A stretch of DNA of 28,167 bases from a virus. The notes beneath the pieces were generated by a model, which saw only the letters and a program-made list of their open reading frames with translations, had not been told where the DNA came from and searched no databases. Below are positions 5,850 through 13,320 of this stretch, piece after piece. Every line of letters begins with the position of its first letter. Within the stretch, counting starts at the first letter, position 1. The position numbers and the translations under genes are program-made. The DNA is taken from IMG/VR virus record IMGVR_UViG_3300025644_000265, positions 1 to 28,167 of that record; one strand, given 5' to 3'.

Positions 5850-7792
5850 GAATCGGTACTGATACAAGTTTTTGGGCAGAGAATGTAGATTACACAAAGA
5901 TGGTAGCTAATGGGGCAGAATTTACTATTCTTCGTGCAGGGCAGGGTTCTTGGATTGATAATTATTTTCAGAAGAACTATGACGCTTCGGAAGGCATGTT
6001 GCCTAGAAGCACTTATTGGTTTTTCGACCAAAGATACAAACCATCAAGACAAGCAGAGCTTCTTGCTGCTGTATTGAAAGATAATCCTTTAGAAGGTTAT
6101 ATTTGGGCTGATTATGAAAGAGATTATGACAATGCTCCTTACGCATCTTGGGTAGACTTTCACACATTTCTTAGAGAAATTGAAAGATTGATTCCTGAAA
6201 TGGTTGGAAGGATTGGTGTTTATACTCGTTATTATTATTGGAATGAGAAAGTTCCTCAAGATAAGTGGAATTTATTCGAGAAATATCCTTTTTGGGAAGC
6301 TAGATATGAAGCAGATGCTCCATTTGATAAGCCTTTCAAATCTTTGCTTTGGCAGTTCTCTGAGAGAGGGGATGGTGTTGCATACGGTTTGAATAAATAT
6401 GTAAAGACGGCTATTGACCTGAATTATTTCATGGGAACGGATGAAGAATGGGAAATTTTTACTGGTAATATTGAAAATAATGTATTAGAAGTAGCGGAAG
6501 AAGTGGAGCCTGAAATCCTTGCAACGGTTGTCTCTGGTAAAGTTCCTTCATTGAAGGACGGCTCTGGAATAGATTATGAAACTGTAGCAAGGACTTGGGG
6601 AGGTAGACAGTTTCCAGTGAAGAATGTAAAACATCCTGACGATGACGGTTTTATCTATTGTGAGACAACTTTACACGTTCCAGTAGAAAATATTTTCACA
6701 GGTAAAAAGTATGTTACTTTGGAAACTGTAGTAGATGAAGAGCCTCCTGATAATCCTGCTAGACGTTGGAATTGGAAACCTGACCCTAATCGTCCAGAGA
6801 ATTTGTATTCTTGTTATCAAGATAAATGGAAGTACGTAAATGTAAGGGAGGAGCGTGGAAGTGGAAAAATTCTTGCTACAACTTATCGTGGAGCAGTTAT
6901 AGTTGGAGATAGAATTGTTACAGATAGAGGTCAAAAATGGCTTCATACATTATACGTAGAAAATCCTAATATTCCTATAGAAGGGTGGATTTCTATTGAT
7001 GATGCTGATTTACTTGTTTGGGAAGTTCCTGAAAAAACTTTAAATTCCCTTATACCACCTAAAAGCTCCATTCCCGCTGAAATAAAGAGATTTGTTACTG
7101 CTCCTGATGATGGGAAATATTGGTGGTGGGGTTTTGAGACAGATAAGAGATATAGTAAATTATCTGTACCCTATACTGCGGTTTTTGTTAAACCTAATCA
7201 ACAGCGCGTTGTTTTTGTGCAGTTACAAGAACCTACTCAGTTTTTCCAATTTGAGCTTTCGATGCTAGATAACCCTGGGATGCCTATAGCTTATTACGTA
7301 ATGGTTTATTCTTCTCTCATGGCACAGAATCGCGCTTTGACCGATTACACTTCAAGTGAAGATAAGAATTTTACGACAGATTATGTTATTGGTGCTAACT
7401 TAGAACTAAATAATCCTTACTATTTTAAACTTCTTGGTTTTAAAGGTAATATGTACTACGAAGAAAGTAGAGATAGTGACACTGAAATAAGATTTGGTGG
7501 ATTAGACCAAGATAATTTACCTTACCCAGAAGATGTTCATGGTAATCCTAGATATGTTCAGATGTTTACTGTAGTAAAACCAGAAAAGCATCCCGATAAT
7601 AGATTTATGGTCAGCACCAATGCGCCTCAGATTTCTCGTATGATAGATGGGCGTATGGAAAATATAGGGTCAAGTATTATTAATTTAGCGAAACCTTGGA
7701 CATCTAATGTCCTAATAACTGAACTTGAAGAAGTTAATGTTGGAGAAAAGAAACATCTTGTAAATTTATCAAGAGATGTAAATATTTTCTAG
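5846..7792 (+). CDS. GH25 muramidase with SH3-like and unknown C-terminal domains
   Basis: Residues 1-205 form a glycoside hydrolase family 25 lysozyme domain. Features are GTDTSFW with D6, the FTILRAGQG strand, YWFFD (D61), the catalytic pair in ADYERD (D89, E91), GVYTRYYYW, PFWEARY and LLWQFSERGDG, closing with DLNYF. GH25 enzymes cut the MurNAc-GlcNAc bond of peptidoglycan. Residues of about 328-393 look like a bacterial SH3 domain (wall binding), with WLHTLYV and EGWISIDD. The last 250 residues are unrecognised and rich in aromatic residues. At 648 aa it is long for an endolysin and has no signal peptide. It lies between TerL and portal, away from the holin candidate at 16055, so it could be a virion-bound lysozyme. 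The ribosome binding site AGGTGA is good. Confidence 0.85.
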   Translation: MRIGTDTSFWAENVDYTKMVANGAEFTILRAGQGSWIDNYFQKNYDASEGMLPRSTYWFFDQRYKPSRQAELLAAVLKDNPLEGYIWADYERDYDNAPYASWVDFHTFLREIERLIPEMVGRIGVYTRYYYWNEKVPQDKWNLFEKYPFWEARYEADAPFDKPFKSLLWQFSERGDGVAYGLNKYVKTAIDLNYFMGTDEEWEIFTGNIENNVLEVAEEVEPEILATVVSGKVPSLKDGSGIDYETVARTWGGRQFPVKNVKHPDDDGFIYCETTLHVPVENIFTGKKYVTLETVVDEEPPDNPARRWNWKPDPNRPENLYSCYQDKWKYVNVREERGSGKILATTYRGAVIVGDRIVTDRGQKWLHTLYVENPNIPIEGWISIDDADLLVWEVPEKTLNSLIPPKSSIPAEIKRFVTAPDDGKYWWWGFETDKRYSKLSVPYTAVFVKPNQQRVVFVQLQEPTQFFQFELSMLDNPGMPIAYYVMVYSSLMAQNRALTDYTSSEDKNFTTDYVIGANLELNNPYYFKLLGFKGNMYYEESRDSDTEIRFGGLDQDNLPYPEDVHGNPRYVQMFTVVKPEKHPDNRFMVSTNAPQISRMIDGRMENIGSSIINLAKPWTSNVLITELEEVNVGEKKHLVNLSRDVNIF

Positions 7793-7819
7793 GCTATTGC
7801 AAAATAAAAGGATTTATTT

Positions 7820-9754
7820 ATGACAAAAACACTGGGATTTCCTAGTTCACAAAATACATTAACTCCAATTCCAGAAGTTCCTGAACCTTCAAAGGAGTCT
7901 GGTCAGCGTTCTATAAATACTGATGATATATTCTTCACCAGATTTACTACGCCTTGGGCTAGACCTGATGCGGTTAGTGCTGAAATGTGGCGTAAGTTTG
8001 TTATGCTACAGCCAATTGCTGTAGATTGTAAAGAATCTCTTTTATCCACAGTTATTGGATTTGATTGGTCTGTTACTGCTAGGGACAGTGAAAAACGTGA
8101 CGAGCTAAAATCAGTGGTTAAATATTACTCCAAACTTATTGATAAGGGAGGCTATTATTATGATTTTGGATATGAAGGATTAGTTGAACGAATTTTGTCT
8201 GATTTCCTGGACATTCCTTTTGGTGCAGGAGCAGAAATTGGAAGAAAGAAAGACAGTTCAAATGGTAGAGTTGTTTGGGTAAAGCCGATTGATGGAGCAA
8301 CCTTGTATCCCACTCTAAACAGAGAATTCCCCGTAGTTCAGTACTATAATGGTCATTCTGCTAAGTTCCCCGCTTATGCCATGTCTCGTGTGTATATGAC
8401 TCCTAGAAATGATATTCTTAGGGATGGTTGGGGAATGGCTCCTCCTGAAAAAGTGTATTTTGCTTTAGAGATGTTGCGTAGAGGTGATCAATATTATTCC
8501 AATTTATTGCTAGACACTCCTCCAGCAGGTCTTTTAGATTTAGGAGATATGGAAAAGGATAGTGCATACGATTGGGCGAAAGCGTTTAGAGCTTTTCAAG
8601 CAGGAGACCCTAGCTCATTTGCTATTCCTATTCTTTATGAGCATACTACCGATGTAAAATTTATTCCTTTTGGTAAAGTACCGAATGACATCATGTATGA
8701 CAGGATTACTTTGAAATATGCAGCCATAGTAACTGCTGCTTATGGATTATCTCTCTCTGATATAGGGTTACAAACTACGTCTGCTTCTGGAGAAACTTTA
8801 GCAGGTTCTATACGCCAAGAGCGTAGAACTAAGCGAAGCGGTATTGCTAGAGCAAAGAAAGCAATAAAACGTTTTATAGAGAACTTTCTTCCTGACACAT
8901 TACAGTTCAACATCATTGACCCTGACGATGAAGTAAATATGGCAATGGGTAAGGCAAGATTGGCTACTGTTACAGCTTTCAAGCCAATGTATGAGATGGG
9001 GCTATTCTCCCGCGAAGAAATGCGATTACAAATGCTACAAGATGGGCTGATGAGTAAAGATTTTCAAGAAGCTATTCCAGAAGGCGTTGAACCAGAGGAA
9101 GATACAAATAAGTCTCCAGAACGACCTGGCTCTCTTGGAAGTTCTGAAAGTGTAGCATCTGGTGGACAAGGGCAAGTACGTTTATCTGCTATCTCTGTAA
9201 ATAAGTCAAAAGATTTTGAAAGATACGTGAAAGGCTTCGTTACTGATATTGTAAAACCTGCTGGAGAGTCTATTATTAAAGCAAAGAAACAGCTTTCAGA
9301 AGATGAGATTTATTTGGTTCGTTCTATGGTAGATACTTCTCTGTTTGGAGATATTGATTCTTTAGAATTGATTGAAGTTATAAAATCAGTTTGGAAAGGT
9401 AAAAAGTGGATGAAGCTAAGTTTCTCTAACTCCTTACCAGAAGAACTTGAGAGATTAGCTACAAAGAATATGTCTGATGACATGAAAGGAAAATTACATG
9501 GTGTAGATTGGGATACGGTTGCTGAGGAATTTAAAAGTAGTTTAAATGATGGAGCAAAGGAATTTATAGGAAAGTCTACCATTTATCTTCTGAAAGACAT
9601 TTTACTAACAGAAAACGGTGTTGACACTGATATAGAAACAAATTACGATAATATAGTAAAAGATGTCCATAAAGCCTTATATGGAGATTTTGATAGTTTT
9701 GTTTCGGCTTATATAAACCTAGAAGCAAAAAGTCTTTTAGGAAGATTCAAATGA
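7820..9754 (+). CDS. Portal protein
   Basis: At 644 aa and placed after TerL and before the protease and capsid genes, this matches a phage portal, the dodecamer through which DNA enters the head. Typical features are the early MLQPIAVDCKESLLST region, VKPIDGATLYP, the MSRVYMTPRNDILRDGWGM stretch (about 190-210), the long helix with EMLRRGDQYYSNLLLD, and IVTAAYGLSLSDIGLQ followed by SGETLAGSIRQERR. A low-complexity Pro/Ser/Gly linker (about 425-460) leads to a charged helical tail of about 185 residues, which may be a separate domain. It starts at ATG 7820 after AAAAGGA. Confidence 0.85.
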   Translation: MTKTLGFPSSQNTLTPIPEVPEPSKESGQRSINTDDIFFTRFTTPWARPDAVSAEMWRKFVMLQPIAVDCKESLLSTVIGFDWSVTARDSEKRDELKSVVKYYSKLIDKGGYYYDFGYEGLVERILSDFLDIPFGAGAEIGRKKDSSNGRVVWVKPIDGATLYPTLNREFPVVQYYNGHSAKFPAYAMSRVYMTPRNDILRDGWGMAPPEKVYFALEMLRRGDQYYSNLLLDTPPAGLLDLGDMEKDSAYDWAKAFRAFQAGDPSSFAIPILYEHTTDVKFIPFGKVPNDIMYDRITLKYAAIVTAAYGLSLSDIGLQTTSASGETLAGSIRQERRTKRSGIARAKKAIKRFIENFLPDTLQFNIIDPDDEVNMAMGKARLATVTAFKPMYEMGLFSREEMRLQMLQDGLMSKDFQEAIPEGVEPEEDTNKSPERPGSLGSSESVASGGQGQVRLSAISVNKSKDFERYVKGFVTDIVKPAGESIIKAKKQLSEDEIYLVRSMVDTSLFGDIDSLELIEVIKSVWKGKKWMKLSFSNSLPEELERLATKNMSDDMKGKLHGVDWDTVAEEFKSSLNDGAKEFIGKSTIYLLKDILLTENGVDTDIETNYDNIVKDVHKALYGDFDSFVSAYINLEAKSLLGRFK

Positions 9755-9767
9755 GAGGTGTTTAGTT

Positions 9768-10028
9768 ATGATTAAGAAACAGATCGGTTGGCAAACAGTT
9801 CCTTTACAATATCCTACTCAGTATGAGAGCTTTCGTAAGCAAGTTCAAGAGTTACAAAAGAATGGATGGGAAGTAATGGGACAGACTTATGGCGGTATGC
9901 GTCATAATGATGCAGGTGTAAATGTGGATTTCTTCTTTATTCATATGGCAAAATATGAATGGGTAAATGAAGCATCAAAACCTAAAGTCGTAGCAAAGAA
10001 AGTAGGTAGACCTAAGAAAGATGCTTAA
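9768..10028 (+). CDS. Small basic protein with an AT-hook-like C-terminus
   Basis: An 86-aa protein with a GAGGTG ribosome binding site. The first 60 residues suggest a small alpha-beta domain (VQELQKNGWEVMGQTYGG, then VDFFFIHMAKYEW). The end reads KKVGRPKKDA, with a Gly-Arg-Pro core between lysines, the pattern of an AT-hook that binds the minor groove of AT-rich DNA. Its stop overlaps the next start by 8 nt. It could bind DNA or nucleic acid in the capsid, but one short motif is weak evidence. The family is unknown. Confidence 0.75.
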   Translation: MIKKQIGWQTVPLQYPTQYESFRKQVQELQKNGWEVMGQTYGGMRHNDAGVNVDFFFIHMAKYEWVNEASKPKVVAKKVGRPKKDA

Positions 10029-10326
10029 ATGGTTTTTGTTAGTAGTGTTATTTGGAAGATTAACAATTTATCTAGTTCAGAAGTTTCCCCTTCCACAATT
10101 TCTGAACGAATGGCAAAATTGTTCTCTTTGCTCTGGAGTATGGATATTTTCCATACTCGCAGCTATCTTTAGAGTAGATTTATTGTCTACCGTATTTTAT
10201 GAGTTAGGAGTTGGTTACGTTCCTTTTGTAAGTGAGTTTTTCACTGGAGCTATAACTAGCTGGATGGTTTATATTTTTGAAATTGGTTTTAGAGAGCGTT
10301 ACTTAAATGTAACAATTTTGGAGTAA
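10021..10326 (+). CDS. Small membrane protein, DUF1360-like
   Basis: The 101-aa product has an N-terminal hydrophobic segment (1-20), the motif NCSLCSGVWIFSILAAIF with a C-X2-C pair followed by Gly-Val-Trp (about 33-50), and a third hydrophobic region near 70-90. The Cys-X2-Cys-Gly-Val-Trp pattern at the start of a membrane span resembles the DUF1360 family of small phage and Bacillus membrane proteins; I cannot confirm this without a profile search. The start lies inside the previous gene (8-nt overlap). It sits among head genes, so a membrane role during infection or assembly is possible. Confidence 0.7.
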   Translation: MLKWFLLVVLFGRLTIYLVQKFPLPQFLNEWQNCSLCSGVWIFSILAAIFRVDLLSTVFYELGVGYVPFVSEFFTGAITSWMVYIFEIGFRERYLNVTILE

Positions 10327-10328
10327 AT

Positions 10329-11846
10329 ATGGACGAAGTTCAACCTATTTCTAGCGTTGATATGATTATTGTAAAGGCTTCTCGTGAGAAAGCAGATGGG
10401 ACTATGCGCTTGCGCATGGTAAATTCTGATACTGGAGAGGATGTTTACGGGGAGAAAATGTCCGTAGAACTTTTTGAAGATTTCATTCAGAGAAGTGATG
10501 ACAATCTTCCTGTACCAGAACCATTTGACACTGTTGTTCACGAAGAGAAGTGGCAAGGTGGTAAACCCTATCTATCTGTTGCTCACTATAAGTCGGACGC
10601 TTTTGATGAGCTTCCTGGTGAACAAGAAAAGTTATATCTTGATGGGGAGAAACTAAAATCAGTAGACGTTCTTTATGATAATGATTTGGGCAATAGAATT
10701 TGGAAATCTGTGTACAATGATTTGTATGCAGAAGAAAAAGACTTTGAAAATCCAGTTAGAGTGTCTATTGGATTTATTGACTTAGAACATAAGCATGAAA
10801 TCAAAGATGGTGACGATTTTGTGTTCACTAGAAAATCGTTAGAAGATAAATGTGAACTGTGTACTAAATGTGTAGAGAACAAAGTTTATTTGAAAGGACA
10901 TTTGGTACACAAAGCATTTACTCGTGTTCCTGCTCATCCTAGAACTGATGTGGAGATCGAAATGAAATCAAGTGATATTATGACTAAGAAAGATGATGCA
11001 GAGAGCATTATAGGAAGTGACATCGAACTTGAGCAGAAGTCTCAAGTAGTTGAAGATATTTTGGTTGTGAAGTCTGAAAAAGATTTAGAAGATTACGCAT
11101 GGTCTGTTCGAGGAAGTTTTTATGATGAATTCAGTCCTCCAATGTATGTGCGTACTGTTACAGAAAACAGCGTTATTGTGTCCGAATCTGGAACTTTATA
11201 CAGAGTAGGATACAGTGATGGTGATAAAGGTTTTTCATTCGATAAGCGTTCTGCATGGGAAAGAGTTGAAATTGGGTATATTTCTGTGAAGAGTGAAGCT
11301 GGAGATGATGGATGGAGAATTGAATTTGATGAAGAAATTAGTACAGAGAAATCTGTAAATGATGAGGTAATTATGAAAGACGGAAAATCAGTTGAAGCGG
11401 AAGCAGTTCCCGCTAAGAAAGTAGAAGTTGTTCCCGAAGAAGAAGTTACTCCAAAATCAGAAGTAGTAGAATTTGCCAAAATCTTAGAAGACAAACTTGC
11501 TGAACTTGCTGAAAAAGGTATTTATGGCGAAGAAGCATTGAAAGAAATTCAGCCTATGTTCAATGAGCTTGGAGAAGTTGTGAAGTCTAAAGTAGCCCCC
11601 CAAGGCGCATTAGCTGACGTTGCAGGTGTCATCAAATCTACTATGCAAGAACTTATTCCTACTTTGAAACAAGAAATCGTTTCGCAGCTAGTGAAAGAGT
11701 TAAGTGGACTTACTGCACAATCTGTAGCTCCAGCACTTACTGATGATGTTCCCGCTCCTCGAAGCATTGAAGTAAAGCGAAGTAATATCACTGAGCAGGG
11801 ACAAAAACAATTATCTCAAATTGAGAGACTTGCAGGATTGGGATAA
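10329..11846 (+). CDS. Prohead protease fused to scaffold domain
   Basis: At 505 aa and directly upstream of the capsid gene, it fits a fused maturation protease-scaffold. The N-terminal half has the pattern of the herpesvirus/HK97-type serine protease: a His in SVAHYKS (H86), a Ser in RVSIGF (S146), and a later LVHKAFTRVPAHPRTDVE stretch that resembles the usual closing strand before Pro-Ala. The C-terminal part (about 365-480) is rich in Glu, Lys, Ala and Val, predicted helical, and suited to scaffolding; it is expected to be digested after assembly. Unusually, a CELCTKC cluster (175-181) sits inside the protease domain. The start has GGAG 5 nt upstream. Confidence 0.65.
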   Translation: MDEVQPISSVDMIIVKASREKADGTMRLRMVNSDTGEDVYGEKMSVELFEDFIQRSDDNLPVPEPFDTVVHEEKWQGGKPYLSVAHYKSDAFDELPGEQEKLYLDGEKLKSVDVLYDNDLGNRIWKSVYNDLYAEEKDFENPVRVSIGFIDLEHKHEIKDGDDFVFTRKSLEDKCELCTKCVENKVYLKGHLVHKAFTRVPAHPRTDVEIEMKSSDIMTKKDDAESIIGSDIELEQKSQVVEDILVVKSEKDLEDYAWSVRGSFYDEFSPPMYVRTVTENSVIVSESGTLYRVGYSDGDKGFSFDKRSAWERVEIGYISVKSEAGDDGWRIEFDEEISTEKSVNDEVIMKDGKSVEAEAVPAKKVEVVPEEEVTPKSEVVEFAKILEDKLAELAEKGIYGEEALKEIQPMFNELGEVVKSKVAPQGALADVAGVIKSTMQELIPTLKQEIVSQLVKELSGLTAQSVAPALTDDVPAPRSIEVKRSNITEQGQKQLSQIERLAGLG

Positions 11847-11853
11847 GTTATAC

Positions 11854-11882
11854 TTTACATAATGTAATCAAGGTTGTAGAAT
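11854..11882 (+). promoter_or_regulatory. Capsid gene promoter with overlapping palindrome
   Basis: TTTACA (11854-11859), a 17-nt spacer and TAGAAT (11877-11882) form a sigma70-like promoter just after the protease-scaffold stop. The palindrome TTACAT-A-ATGTAA (11855-11867) overlaps the -35 box and could be an operator. The predicted start is near 11889. Confidence 0.6.
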
Positions 11883-11888
11883 AAAACT

Positions 11889-11957
11889 ATAACCAACAAC
11901 TACGGTTAAGCCTTCTTCGGCGGCGTGGGAAACCTATTGAATTAGAAGGAGGCTATA
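11889..11957 (+). ncRNA. Capsid mRNA leader with hairpin hiding the ribosome binding site
   Basis: AGCCTTCTTC (11909-11918) pairs with GAAGGAGGCT (11945-11954) over 10 bp with one G-U pair, and the 3' arm contains the AGAAGGAGG ribosome binding site. Upstream, TAACC (11890-11894) can pair with GGTTA (11904-11908), or GGTT (11904-11907) with AACC (11931-11934) inside the big loop, giving a pseudoknot. These options suggest a two-state control of capsid translation. Pairings are seen; the function is inferred. Confidence 0.55.
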
Positions 11958-13145
11958 ATGCCTGAATTAGTATTAAATCTTGGTCAAGACCAAGTAGCAG
12001 AACAGGGATTTGTTTCAAAAGCAACAGACCCTGTACTCCCTGGAGTTTCTACTCCTGATGATTTTGCTGCACAATACCCTACCCCCTTAGACACGACTGA
12101 ACTACTCGCTATGTGCGAAGAAGTAAATTTGCTTCGGGCTATTCCAGATGAAAGCACTGGACTGAAAGCATTTACTTATCGAGAGATGGATGAACTTGCT
12201 TTTGTCTCTGGTTCATCTTATGTTTCATTTGCGGATGGAGCATGCCCTGAAAATTATGAGCATGATGGTGATAATGTTACTGCCACACTAAAAAACATTG
12301 GCGCTTACAAATCTCTAACCCTTTCTGACATCATGCACTCTGCTGCTGTAGCAGGCATGTCGCAAGGCGGTTTTGGTGTAGGTATTGATAGTTTGAACGG
12401 GCCTATGCCTGCTGGTCAAGGACTTCCTGGTGTTGCTGGTGTAAATACGTTAGCTAATCAGGCAGTTGCTAATTTGAAAGCAAAAGAAATGGCTTTGATG
12501 GCAACCCTCGTACTGAATGGCGAAGATCGCCTCTTAGTTCGTGGTAACGCAAGCTCTAACGCTCTCGAATATGATGGCATTGAAACTCTCATCACCTCTG
12601 GCAATGGCTCACATACAAACGCTTCGAGTGAGGCATCTGGCACGTTCTCTGGTGCAAACTTTGACCGTTTCTTAGCAGAAGGTTGTGCTAAACCTACCGC
12701 AGTTTTCGGTCATCCCACTGCCATCCAAGAAATGATGAGCGCATATTTCCAACTTGGTTATCAAGGTTCGCAACTTGTAAATCACAATGACGGAAGTCGC
12801 ATCGTTCCTGGTTACAACTTCGCAGGTGAAGTCAATACTGGCATCGGTACGCTCATGGTTGTTGCGGATAGTAACTTTACTCGCACAGCTTCAAGTGCAA
12901 CTACATTCCAATCCAGCCTTTACGCTCTGCGTATGAGCCACAACGGAGAACCTTTGATATTCCGTAAGACTCAAATCCCATTGGCTTTCAAGGACTTAGC
13001 TCCTGGATGTACTGCAATTGCGTTCCAGATTTGGAAGAAAACTGTCCTAGTTGCCAAAGCTCGATGCGCTCATGGTAAATATACGAGCTTGTTCAGTGGG
13101 AGATCGGTATCAACCTGTCCAGTAGTCCACTTATCGAACGATTAA
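11958..13145 (+). CDS. Probable major capsid protein
   Basis: The 395-aa protein follows the protease-scaffold gene. It has its own promoter, a strong ribosome binding site (AGAAGGAGG) and a strong terminator, as expected for the most abundant virion protein. It is rich in Gly, Ala, Ser and Thr, with an Ala-rich helix around ANQAVANLKAKEMALMATLVLNG cut by strands, a pattern compatible with an HK97-fold capsid. The codon choice differs from its neighbours, with more C-ending codons, which fits high expression. The C-terminus carries two cysteines (KARCAHGK and STCPVVH). No clear short motif defines the family, so the call rests on context and composition. Confidence 0.75.
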   Translation: MPELVLNLGQDQVAEQGFVSKATDPVLPGVSTPDDFAAQYPTPLDTTELLAMCEEVNLLRAIPDESTGLKAFTYREMDELAFVSGSSYVSFADGACPENYEHDGDNVTATLKNIGAYKSLTLSDIMHSAAVAGMSQGGFGVGIDSLNGPMPAGQGLPGVAGVNTLANQAVANLKAKEMALMATLVLNGEDRLLVRGNASSNALEYDGIETLITSGNGSHTNASSEASGTFSGANFDRFLAEGCAKPTAVFGHPTAIQEMMSAYFQLGYQGSQLVNHNDGSRIVPGYNFAGEVNTGIGTLMVVADSNFTRTASSATTFQSSLYALRMSHNGEPLIFRKTQIPLAFKDLAPGCTAIAFQIWKKTVLVAKARCAHGKYTSLFSGRSVSTCPVVHLSND

Positions 13146-13169
13146 GATAAGATTAGTCCGATTTAGATT

Positions 13170-13200
13170 AAGAGTGCAAGAATTTCTTGCACTCTTTTTA
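13170..13200 (+). terminator. Rho-independent terminator after the capsid gene
   Basis: AAGAGTGCAAGA (13170-13181) pairs perfectly with TCTTGCACTCTT (13185-13196) around a 3-nt loop, followed by a T-rich tract. The right arm also holds the -35 box (TTGCAC, 13187-13192) of the next promoter, so termination and restart share the same bases. Confidence 0.85.
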
Positions 13201-13215
13201 TTTTAATGGTATACT
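13187..13215 (+). promoter_or_regulatory. Promoter for the second GIY-YIG gene
   Basis: TTGCAC (13187-13192), a 17-nt spacer and TATACT (13210-13215) with an extended TGG just upstream form a strong sigma70-like promoter. The start is expected near 13221-13222, at the first base of the structured leader. Confidence 0.65.
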
Positions 13216-13220
13216 CTTTA

Positions 13221-13314
13221 TGCTTATGACATAAGACTTCGAGAACAAATAGCGGTTAGTGAACTTGTGTCATAAGCAAACACTCGAATTTCATTAGCCG
13301 CTATTTGTTTTGGA
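13221..13314 (+). ncRNA. Structured 5' leader: triple interleaved inverted repeats
   Basis: Arm a TGCTTATGACA (13221-13231) pairs with 13268-13278 (11 bp perfect). Arm b TTCGAG (13238-13243) pairs with CTCGAA (13283-13288). Arm c AACAAATAGCGGTTAGTG (13244-13261) pairs with 13292-13309 (18 bp, two G-U pairs). The order a, b, c, a', b', c' means that the partners of a and b lie in the loop of hairpin c, a pseudoknot arrangement. The leader begins at the predicted transcription start and ends at the ribosome binding site. The c stem followed by TTTT could also act as an attenuator. It shares this plan, but not its sequence, with 328-413. Confidence 0.65.
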
Positions 13315-13320
13315 ATGGAT

